Positions 6,504-11,957 of a DNA stretch of 14,458 bases are shown here, one piece after another; positions within the stretch are counted from its first letter, which is position 1, and every line of letters starts with the position of its first letter. The stretch is taken from NCBI GenBank assembly GCA_020353115.1, contig CP070687.1, positions 1,146,024 to 1,160,481 of the forward strand. Direction: 5' to 3'. The notes beneath the pieces were generated by a model, which was given only the letters and a program-made list of their open reading frames with translations, was not told where the DNA came from and did not search any database. This stretch comes from Bacteroidales bacterium. GTDB lineage: Bacteria; Bacteroidota; Bacteroidia; Bacteroidales; VadinHA17. The position numbers and the translations under genes are program-made.

Positions 6504-7667
6504 TTGACGTTTAGAGATTTCAATTTCAACAAGGAAATTTATAAAGGCTTGGAAGCCATGGGTTTCAAAGAGCCTACACCCATCCAGGAACTGGCCATAC
6601 CAGCCATCCTGGAAGGAAGGGATCTTATCGGATGTGCACAGACAGGAACCGGGAAAACGGCAGCATATATACTGCCGCTATTGAATAGAATACTGGAAAT
6701 TAAGGAGAAACCGGGTCCAATATCAACCATGGTGATTGCACCGACAAGGGAACTGGCGCTTCAGATCGATCAGCAATTCGAAGGGTTTTCCTATTATGTA
6801 CCGGTCAGTTCGATTCCTGTGTATGGGGGAGGCGACGGATTGGACTGGGATATCCAGAAATCGGCCATGGTGAAGGGTACCGATGTGCTTATTGCCACTC
6901 CCGGAAGGCTGATCGCTCATCTTAAACTCGAATATCTCCGTCTTGAAAAGGTTCGTTTCCTCGTACTTGACGAGGCTGACAGAATGCTGGATATGGGATT
7001 TTATGATGATATAATGCATATCATTACCTCCCTTCCGGTGAGAAGGCAAAACCTTCTCTTTTCCGCTACCATGCCTCCTGAAATCAGACGGCTTGCAAAA
7101 GAGATATTGGTCGACCCGGTGGAAATCAACATATCATTGTCCAAACCGGCAGATGGTATACTGCAAACGGTCTATTTCATTGATGAATCATTGAAAACCA
7201 AACTTTTGATAAAACTCCTGGCCGGGAAAGAAATCCCCAGCATCCTGGTATTCTGTTCAACAAAAGTGAGTGTACGAAATCTTGAAAGGAAATTAATAAG
7301 CATGGGATACCTCGCCAGGGCGATACACTCTGACCTGCCACAGAAGGAAAGGGAGAACGTGCTTCTGGATTTCAGGAACAGGAAGATCCGCATCCTTGTG
7401 GCTACAGATGTGGTTTCAAGAGGGATCGATATTGAAGGTATAGATCTTATTGTGAATTATGATGTGCCACAGGATGCCGAAGACTACGTTCACAGGGTGG
7501 GCAGAACGGCCAGGGCCAGTTCAACGGGAGTTGCCATTACCCTCGTAAAGGATGGTGAAAGGAATACAATTCGGAAGATTGAAAAACTTATCGGTTATGA
7601 AATCTTCAAGAGCCCCGTTCCTCCTGAAATCTTACAGGGACACCGGAGGGGTATTGACCGGACGTAA
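6504..7667 (+). CDS. DEAD-box ATP-dependent RNA helicase (RhlE-like), TTG start
   Basis: This 387-residue protein is a compact DEAD-box helicase that remodels RNA, in bacteria usually during ribosome assembly, mRNA decay or cold adaptation. Its motifs in order are the Q motif (FKEPTPIQ, 21-28), Walker A AQTGTGKT (45-52), PTRELALQ, TPGR, DEAD (156-159), SAT (187-189), VFCSTK, LVATDVVSRGIDI and HRVGRTAR (330-337). Both RecA domains are complete. The protein ends soon after domain 2, without the long basic tail of many RhlE proteins. No ATG lies in frame upstream near the start. The TTG gives MTFRDFNFNKEIYKGLEAMGF, which keeps the phenylalanine upstream of the Q motif; the next ATG (residue 19) would lose it. 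RhlE-type is my best guess within the family. Confidence 0.95.
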   Translation: MTFRDFNFNKEIYKGLEAMGFKEPTPIQELAIPAILEGRDLIGCAQTGTGKTAAYILPLLNRILEIKEKPGPISTMVIAPTRELALQIDQQFEGFSYYVPVSSIPVYGGGDGLDWDIQKSAMVKGTDVLIATPGRLIAHLKLEYLRLEKVRFLVLDEADRMLDMGFYDDIMHIITSLPVRRQNLLFSATMPPEIRRLAKEILVDPVEINISLSKPADGILQTVYFIDESLKTKLLIKLLAGKEIPSILVFCSTKVSVRNLERKLISMGYLARAIHSDLPQKERENVLLDFRNRKIRILVATDVVSRGIDIEGIDLIVNYDVPQDAEDYVHRVGRTARASSTGVAITLVKDGERNTIRKIEKLIGYEIFKSPVPPEILQGHRRGIDRT

Positions 7668-7718
7668 TTCCTTGCAAATATTATTCAACCAATTTTACAG
7701 AAAGTTAAAAATCCTGTC

Positions 7719-7726
7719 TAACTTTG
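7719..7726 (+). promoter_or_regulatory. Candidate -7 promoter box for rmuC (TAnnTTTG type)
   Basis: TAACTTTG is a full match to the Bacteroidota -7 element and lies between the helicase stop (7667) and rmuC (7787). Transcription would start near 7733, leaving a leader of about 54 bases. A TTTT at 7693-7696 is the only -33 candidate, so support rests mainly on the -7 match and position. Confidence 0.48.
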
Positions 7727-7786
7727 TTATCATTCCTCTATGCTTAATGAAGGAGTATAGAAATCCCTGATAAAAGAAGTATAAAC

Positions 7787-9079
7787 ATGGAAATCGTATA
7801 CCTTATCGTTGGAATTATTGCCGGTGGAGGTTTGGCATGGTATTTAACTCGTCAGCGCTTTTCAGCCGGGCGGGAAGTTGCAGAGGAAAAGATTCGAAAT
7901 TTTTCGGCTCTGCTGGATGAATCACGTTCCGAACTTGAAAAAAAGGAAGCCGGGATCATTGATCTTAACAAGCAGGTCTCCGCAAAAGATGCAGATTACA
8001 GGAATCTTCAGGAAAGGCTTGAACAGCAGAAATCGGAAATTGAAAAAATCCAGGAGCGTTTTCAGTCAGAGTTTAAAAACCTTGCCAACGAAATACTGGA
8101 AGAGAAAACAAAAAAATTTGCGGAACAAAACAGGACAAACCTGGATGAACTGCTGAAACCTCTGGGTGAAAAAATCAGGGATTTCGAGAAAAAAGTGGAA
8201 GAAACCTATGTGAAGGAAGCCAAGGATCGTTCCGCTTTGGAAAAGGAAGTAAAGCGATTGGCCGAGTTAAACCAGCTTGTCGGACAGGAGGCGAAAAATC
8301 TGACGGAGGCTCTGAAAGGAGATTCAAAAACCAGGGGCAGCTGGGGAGAAGTGATACTGGAAAATATCCTGGAAAAATCGGGACTTCAGAAAGACCGCGA
8401 ATACTTTGTCCAGCCTTCGTTCATTAACGAACAGGGCAACAGAGTCCAACCCGATGTGGTGGTTCATTACCCCGGAGACCGAAGCGTTGTAATCGATTCG
8501 AAGGTATCCCTGGTTGCTTATGAACGATACGTTTCCGGAAATACCGAAAAAGAGAAGGAGAATGCATTAAAAGAACACCTCCAGTCCATACGGAACCATA
8601 TCAGGGATCTGAGTGATAAAAGATACCAGGATATCTATGACCTCAAAAGCCTGGATTTCGTGATGATGTTTCTTCCTGTGGAACCGGCATATTACCTCGC
8701 AGTTCAACAAGATTCCAACCTGTGGAACCATGCATATGAAAAGCGCATACTGATGATAAGCCCAACCAACCTGATTGCTGCCCTGAAAATGATTGAAAGT
8801 ATGTGGCGCCAGGAATACCAAAACAGGAACGTCCTTGAAATTGCCCGGCAAAGCGGAGCATTGTATGATAAATTTGAAGGATTGGTGGCCGATTTGGTTG
8901 ATCTGGGAAAGAGGCTGGACGGTGCAAGAACCAGTTACCAGAATTCAATGAAAAAATTGTCCGAAGGAAAGGGAAATCTTGTCAGCCGGGTGGAACAGAT
9001 TAAGAAACTGGGCGTAAAAACCCGGAAATCACTTCCGCATAACCTGCTGGAAAGATCAGGATCCCATGATGAGGAATAA
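7787..9079 (+). CDS. rmuC: DNA recombination protein RmuC
   Basis: RmuC was named in E. coli as a factor limiting recombination between short inverted repeats. The 430-residue product has an N-terminal membrane segment (residues about 3-20, VYLIVGIIAGGGLAWYL), a long charged coiled coil (about 30-175) and a C-terminal RmuC domain. The domain starts at LTEALKGDSKTRGSWGEVIL. Glu188, Asp223 (QPDVVVHYPGD) and Asp237-Ser-Lys239 (VVIDSKVSL) are arranged like a PD-(D/E)xK nuclease site; this is inferred from spacing. The membrane anchor suggests work at the inner face of the cell membrane. It has its own promoter-like box and no close operon partner. A MITE-like element begins 2 bases after its stop. 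Confidence 0.95.
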   Translation: MEIVYLIVGIIAGGGLAWYLTRQRFSAGREVAEEKIRNFSALLDESRSELEKKEAGIIDLNKQVSAKDADYRNLQERLEQQKSEIEKIQERFQSEFKNLANEILEEKTKKFAEQNRTNLDELLKPLGEKIRDFEKKVEETYVKEAKDRSALEKEVKRLAELNQLVGQEAKNLTEALKGDSKTRGSWGEVILENILEKSGLQKDREYFVQPSFINEQGNRVQPDVVVHYPGDRSVVIDSKVSLVAYERYVSGNTEKEKENALKEHLQSIRNHIRDLSDKRYQDIYDLKSLDFVMMFLPVEPAYYLAVQQDSNLWNHAYEKRILMISPTNLIAALKMIESMWRQEYQNRNVLEIARQSGALYDKFEGLVADLVDLGKRLDGARTSYQNSMKKLSEGKGNLVSRVEQIKKLGVKTRKSLPHNLLERSGSHDEE

Positions 9080-9081
9080 AA

Positions 9082-9276
9082 AAGGCTGTCTTAAAATTGT
9101 GAAAAAAATCCAGTTTCCGTAAGGGTCTGTCATCTTTACTATTAAACTACCATGGGGAAAGGAACACAGACGATGATACATTGACCGAAAAGAGCTGTTT
9201 ACTAACCCGATATTTCCTCTCCCCTCTTCAAACATCTAGCAATCCCGGTGGAAATGATAACTTTTAAGACAGCCTT
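9082..9276. mobile_element. MITE-like element with 15-bp perfect terminal inverted repeats
   Basis: AAGGCTGTCTTAAAA at 9082-9096 is matched exactly, inverted, by TTTTAAGACAGCCTT at 9262-9276. The 165 bases between have no open frame of any size, so the segment would depend on a transposase encoded elsewhere. Ends of this kind (GGCTGT, then an A-rich tract) resemble termini of DDE-transposase insertion sequences found in Bacteroidota, possibly the IS1182 group; that is recollection, not a database result. I see no clear target-site duplication: the left flank is A-rich and the right flank is GAGATATT. It lies directly after the rmuC stop, a position where such elements do no harm. The alternatives are a decayed IS remnant or a long-range RNA stem. 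Confidence 0.6.
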
Positions 9277-9323
9277 GAGATATTGAGTTAACAGGAGATT
9301 TAAAAAATAATAACCGAAAAGTC

Positions 9324-9376
9324 ACCGGTATGCATTATGCCCGTTTTAAACCATAATTGCAAATGGGCATACCGGT
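9324..9376 (-). terminator. Bulged hairpin 3' of the small membrane protein gene
   Basis: ACCGGT (9324-9329) plus ATGCCCGTTT (9337-9346) pair with the continuous arm AAATGGGCATACCGGT (9361-9376), leaving a 7-base bulge (9330-9336) and a 14-base loop. Nine of ten pairs in the inner arm are Watson-Crick and one is a G-U wobble. On the minus strand the structure begins about 20 bases after the stop of the 69-residue gene and is followed by a T-rich stretch, so it may be that gene's terminator. The repeated ATGC in one arm would also allow an alternative register. Confidence 0.45.
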
Positions 9377-9396
9377 TCTATTCATTGTTCATAATC

Positions 9397-9606
9397 TTAT
9401 TTGTAAGGGATAGCTGCCACTTCTTCAAGTGAGTCGGATTGAGATGCATCCTCAATCATCTCCTTTGATAAAACATCCTGTTCTGTATTGGATCCATCGT
9501 TAGCAAAAACAAGATTGATAAAACAGGTTAAACTCAAAAGAAGGATTATCAGCAACAATCCCAATGGTTTAAGAAATCCGTTTTTTTCTGTTATCCGTTC
9601 TCTCAT
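9397..9606 (-). CDS. Small membrane-anchored or secreted protein of unknown function
   Basis: I do not recognise this 69-residue protein. It has a basic N-terminus (Arg2, Arg4, Lys8, Lys13) and a hydrophobic core at about 15-35. VFA-NDG could be a signal-peptidase site after Ala35; otherwise the protein stays anchored with its tail outside the cytoplasm. The remaining 34 residues are acidic and rich in Ser/Glu/Asp, ending EEVAAIPYK. Cys28 lies in the hydrophobic core but does not form a good lipobox. AAGGAG seven bases before the ATG supports real translation, and a hairpin follows the stop. It is a single gene with no obvious partner: rmuC converges on it, and rsmI lies 193 bases upstream on the same strand. 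Its size and isolation leave some chance that it is not a gene. Confidence 0.6.
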   Translation of the reverse strand: MRERITEKNGFLKPLGLLLIILLLSLTCFINLVFANDGSNTEQDVLSKEMIEDASQSDSLEEVAAIPYK

Positions 9607-9613
9607 TTTAAAT

Positions 9614-9619
9614 CTCCTT
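9614..9619 (-). promoter_or_regulatory. Shine-Dalgarno site of the 69-residue protein gene
   Basis: On the minus strand AAGGAG ends 7 bases before the ATG at 9606. This is one of only two strong sites of the kind I see in the window and is the main evidence that the small frame is translated. Confidence 0.65.
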
Positions 9620-9752
9620 GCGGTTCATATTACCGTGGTAAAATAATATCCATATTTGGTGCCAAAGTTTTTAAAATTCTGTATAGAAGGAATTTAATAT
9701 CACATCAAACTATGTTAAAAAGTGTTAAAAGTGTACGTTTACAATACATGGC

Positions 9753-9766
9753 GTTCGAATACGAAC
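9753..9766. repeat. Short inverted repeat in the gap after rsmI
   Basis: GTTCG-AATA-CGAAC is a 5-base perfect dyad in the 193-base gap between the small gene and rsmI. On the minus strand it lies about 35 bases after the rsmI stop, preceded by a run of T rather than followed by one, so it is a weak terminator candidate. A regulator site is equally possible. The nearby bases contain a loose direct repeat of GTTAAAA. Confidence 0.25.
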
Positions 9767-9799
9767 AGACATGGTATGATTGAAAAAACCGATTTACGT

Positions 9800-10474
9800 T
9801 TAGGAAGGTAGTCCCCCGACAATGATAACAAATTCTCCTTTCAGGGTATGATCCTTGTAGTATGAGATTAATTCCCGAATGGTGCCTCGTACCGTTTCCT
9901 CATGAATTTTGGTAAGTTCTCTTGATATACTTGCACTGCGGTTATCTCCAAGATACTCCGATAGTTGCTCGAGAGTCTTGATCAGTCTGTGGGGGGATTC
10001 ATACAGGATTATGGTCCGCGTTTCATCCGCCAGGCTGGCCAGCCGTTTGGTCCTGCCTTTCCTGTGGGGAAGGAAACCTTCGAAGCAGAACCGGTCACTG
10101 GGCAGTCCCGAGTTAACCAGTGCGGGGATAAATGCAGAGGGCCCCGGTAAACATTCGATCTCAATGTCATTTTCGAGGCATGTACGGACGAGCAGAAAGC
10201 CAGGATCGGATATGGAAGGTGTCCCTGCATCGGTCACGAGGGCCATGGATTTACCGGCTTTGATCTGCCGTACAAGGCCATGAACCTTTTTATGTTCATT
10301 GAATTTATGGTAGGATTGGATTTCTTTATCGATTTTAAAATGCCTGAGGAGGTGCGTAGTTTTCCTTGTATTTTCTGCAAGGATCAACTCAACGCTTGCC
10401 AGAATATCAAGGGACCTGAGTGTGATATCCTTAATGTTTCCGATAGGTGTCGGAACAAGATATAATCTACTCAT
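9800..10474 (-). CDS. rsmI: 16S rRNA (cytidine-1402-2'-O)-methyltransferase
   Basis: RsmI uses S-adenosylmethionine to methylate the 2'-hydroxyl of C1402 in the decoding centre of 16S rRNA. The 224-residue protein is a tetrapyrrole-methylase-fold enzyme with all the family blocks: LVPTPIGN (6-13), AENTRKT (33-39), TDAGTPSISDPG (81-92), LPGPSA (109-114), FEGFLP (131-136) and, near the end, SISRELTKIHEE and the final GEFVIIV strand. It lacks the C-terminal extension of the longer E. coli protein (about 286 residues), as is usual in short RsmI forms. Its ATG overlaps the end of the upstream unknown gene in ATGAGTAG, so translation is probably coupled and both should share the promoter near 11281. 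Confidence 0.95.
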   Translation of the reverse strand: MSRLYLVPTPIGNIKDITLRSLDILASVELILAENTRKTTHLLRHFKIDKEIQSYHKFNEHKKVHGLVRQIKAGKSMALVTDAGTPSISDPGFLLVRTCLENDIEIECLPGPSAFIPALVNSGLPSDRFCFEGFLPHRKGRTKRLASLADETRTIILYESPHRLIKTLEQLSEYLGDNRSASISRELTKIHEETVRGTIRELISYYKDHTLKGEFVIIVGGLPS

Positions 10475-11234
10475 CTGTGTCGATTATATGTTTCCGCCGT
10501 GTTAATTCCAGGAGGTTCTGAACGGCCGGATTATCCATATCCCAGGAAAAGTTTTCACTCAGGTAATTATATGCTTCATTGAAGTTCGGGGCGTTATTAA
10601 GAATCCTGATGGTATCGTCAAACTTTTTCGCACTGCCATCAAAGAGTTCCTTGATATAGAGGAAACGATCGTTTATGCCGATAGCAGAACCTATATCCTT
10701 TATCGGTTTTGATTGCAACTTGCTGGACAGATCACCTCCTTTGATTGTTTTTGCGAGTGATTCGTTCCTGAATTGTTGAGAATCCTTGAAACGATCTGCG
10801 ACGATTTCAGGAGTTTTTGCCGCAGTCTTCATGATATTATTACCATCCAAATCCTGATCACTGTTCTCCTCATGTTCTACCTTGGATTTTACGGCATTTC
10901 CGGTTTCCAGTTCCAATACAGCCGTATCCTGAACTTCGGCTGACGTTTCCTTTTCATCCGTCGGTGACATAACTTCGGGTTCCCCTTCTTCTGTACCCGG
11001 AGAGGCGGAATCTTCAGTTTCCCTCATTTTTCCGGTTTCCGTTTCCGCCGGTTCAATAGAAGGCTCCGCATGGGTTTTCAGCCGGGAAACCGACTCGTAT
11101 ATATCCCTTAGCTTTTCAAGGACTATGTCAACCTCTATAAGAGGAATATCAGAAGAATTTTTTAACCGCAGGATGTTATTCTGAATATCTTGTATATCTT
11201 TAATTAGGTTTTCAACGATTTTTCTAACTTCCAT
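10467..11234 (-). CDS. Unrecognised coiled-coil / acidic-linker protein upstream of rsmI
   Basis: I cannot assign a function. The 255 residues fall into three parts. Residues 1-56 are helical and heptad-like (IVENLIKDIQDIQNNILRL and VDIVLEKLRDIYESVSRL). Residues about 57-140 are a low-complexity acidic linker rich in Glu, Ser, Thr and Pro. Residues about 145-252 are a compact conserved-looking module: DLSSKLQSKPIKDIGSAIG, INDRFLYIKELFDGS, FDDTIRILNNAPNFNEAYNYL and FSWDMDNPAVQNLLELTRRK. I have the impression that this C-terminal module occurs in uncharacterised Bacteroidota proteins. There is no signal peptide or membrane segment. The gene overlaps rsmI by 8 bases and diverges from tdk, which hints at a cytoplasmic role that may touch the ribosome or the cell-cycle machinery; that is only inference from position. 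Confidence 0.85.
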   Translation of the reverse strand: MEVRKIVENLIKDIQDIQNNILRLKNSSDIPLIEVDIVLEKLRDIYESVSRLKTHAEPSIEPAETETGKMRETEDSASPGTEEGEPEVMSPTDEKETSAEVQDTAVLELETGNAVKSKVEHEENSDQDLDGNNIMKTAAKTPEIVADRFKDSQQFRNESLAKTIKGGDLSSKLQSKPIKDIGSAIGINDRFLYIKELFDGSAKKFDDTIRILNNAPNFNEAYNYLSENFSWDMDNPAVQNLLELTRRKHIIDTDE

Positions 11235-11271
11235 TGTCGTTCGAATTTGTGAAAAGGGAAGGGTGAATTCC

Positions 11272-11289
11272 TTACTTTTGCAAAAGTAA
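11272..11289. promoter_or_regulatory. Palindromic divergent promoter between the rsmI operon and tdk
   Basis: TTACTTTTGCAAAAGTAA is a perfect 18-base palindrome in the 78-base gap between two divergent genes. It contains TACTTTTG, a full Bacteroidota -7 match, on the plus strand (11273-11280) and the same word on the minus strand (11281-11288), back to back. Transcription would start near 11287 towards tdk (leader about 26 bases) and near 11274 towards the unknown gene and rsmI (leader about 39 bases). A TTTG at 11246-11249 could be the plus-strand -33 element, 23 bases away; the minus-strand -33 is unclear. The palindrome could alternatively, or additionally, bind a dimeric regulator. Confidence 0.6.
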
Positions 11290-11312
11290 CGATTAATTTC
11301 AGAATTTCTTGT

Positions 11313-11897
11313 ATGACATTTCTTGAAAGTTCGATAGGTAACCGGGGAAAATCTGGATGTATTGAAGTTATCGCGGGATCGATGTTCTCAGGGAAAACAG
11401 AGGAGTTGATACGGCGGTTGAAACGGGCGAAAATTGCCAGCCAGAAAGTGGAGATTTTCAAACCGATCATGGAAAACCGATATTCCGATAATGAAGTGGT
11501 TTCCCACGATGACAATGCCATCATGTCAACCCCTGTCCCTTCTTCTTCCACCATTTTGCTACTTGCAAACGATGTTGAGGTAGTAGGGATTGATGAAGCC
11601 CAGTTTTTTGATGCCGGGCTGGTTGATGTTTGTAATGAGTTGGCAAACAAGGGAGTGAGGGTTATCGTTGCCGGGCTGGATATGGATTTCAGGGGAAAAC
11701 CCTTCGGACCCATACCGGACCTGTTTGCAATCGCGGATTTTGTAACAAAAGTGCACGCAATATGTACCAGATGCGGGAATCTGGCACAATATTCCTTCAG
11801 AAAATCAGAGACTGAAAAACTGGTTCTCCTGGGAGAGAAAGATGAGTATGAACCGCTCTGCAGGACCTGTTATATTGAATTATCAAAGAAAAAATAA
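11313..11897 (+). CDS. tdk: Thymidine kinase (type II, zinc-binding)
   Basis: Tdk phosphorylates thymidine with ATP to dTMP in the salvage pathway. The 194-residue protein has the P-loop AGSMFSGKT (21-29), the KRAKIASQKVEIFKP stretch, DEAQFF (94-99) with Glu95 as the expected catalytic base, and the lasso/zinc module with Cys151-Cys154 (CTRC) and Cys183-Cys186 (CRTC). GLDMDFRGKPFGP (121-133) and YEPLC are also typical. The ATG at 11313 leaves about 15 residues before the core IEVIAGSMFSGK, close to the usual family N-terminus. It diverges from the rsmI operon, and murF-alr follows after 60 bases on the same strand, so the two may be co-transcribed. Confidence 0.97.
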   Translation: MTFLESSIGNRGKSGCIEVIAGSMFSGKTEELIRRLKRAKIASQKVEIFKPIMENRYSDNEVVSHDDNAIMSTPVPSSSTILLLANDVEVVGIDEAQFFDAGLVDVCNELANKGVRVIVAGLDMDFRGKPFGPIPDLFAIADFVTKVHAICTRCGNLAQYSFRKSETEKLVLLGEKDEYEPLCRTCYIELSKKK

Positions 11898-11930
11898 AAT
11901 CATCCCTGACAACGGCCGGATCTGTTTTTA

Positions 11931-11957
11931 CCGGTTGTAAACCGGGGAATTCTTCCC
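11931..11957 (+). other. Two tandem small hairpins before murF-alr
   Basis: CCGGTT-GTA-AACCGG (11931-11945) and GGGAA-TTC-TTCCC (11945-11957) lie side by side in the 60-base gap between tdk and murF-alr, and the second ends at the base before the ATG. There is no T-run, so termination is unlikely. A stem right against the start codon could lower translation initiation. Stems of 5-6 pairs can arise by chance. Confidence 0.3.

Larger units (their letters stand above)
9080..9396. other. 317-base intergenic region between rmuC and the small membrane protein gene
   Basis: This stretch holds no gene. It contains the 195-base segment bounded by inverted repeats (9082-9276) and a bulged hairpin (9324-9376). 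The 47 bases between the two are AT-rich and otherwise featureless. rmuC and the small gene converge here. Confidence 0.6.

Noticed and set aside
7747..7770. Short upstream frame MKEYRNP in the rmuC leader
   Set aside because: It has eight codons including the stop and no ribosome binding site or regulatory peptide pattern; such frames are common by chance.
9680..9720. Minus-strand TTGATG-17-TATACA resembling a sigma-70 promoter for the 69-residue gene
   Set aside because: The match is only partial, and Bacteroidota housekeeping polymerase does not use the E. coli -35/-10 pattern.
11204..11713. Minus-strand frame of 169 residues overlapping tdk
   Set aside because: It lies antisense to a well-supported thymidine kinase, is Ser/Thr/Pro-rich like a codon shadow, and matches no family I know.
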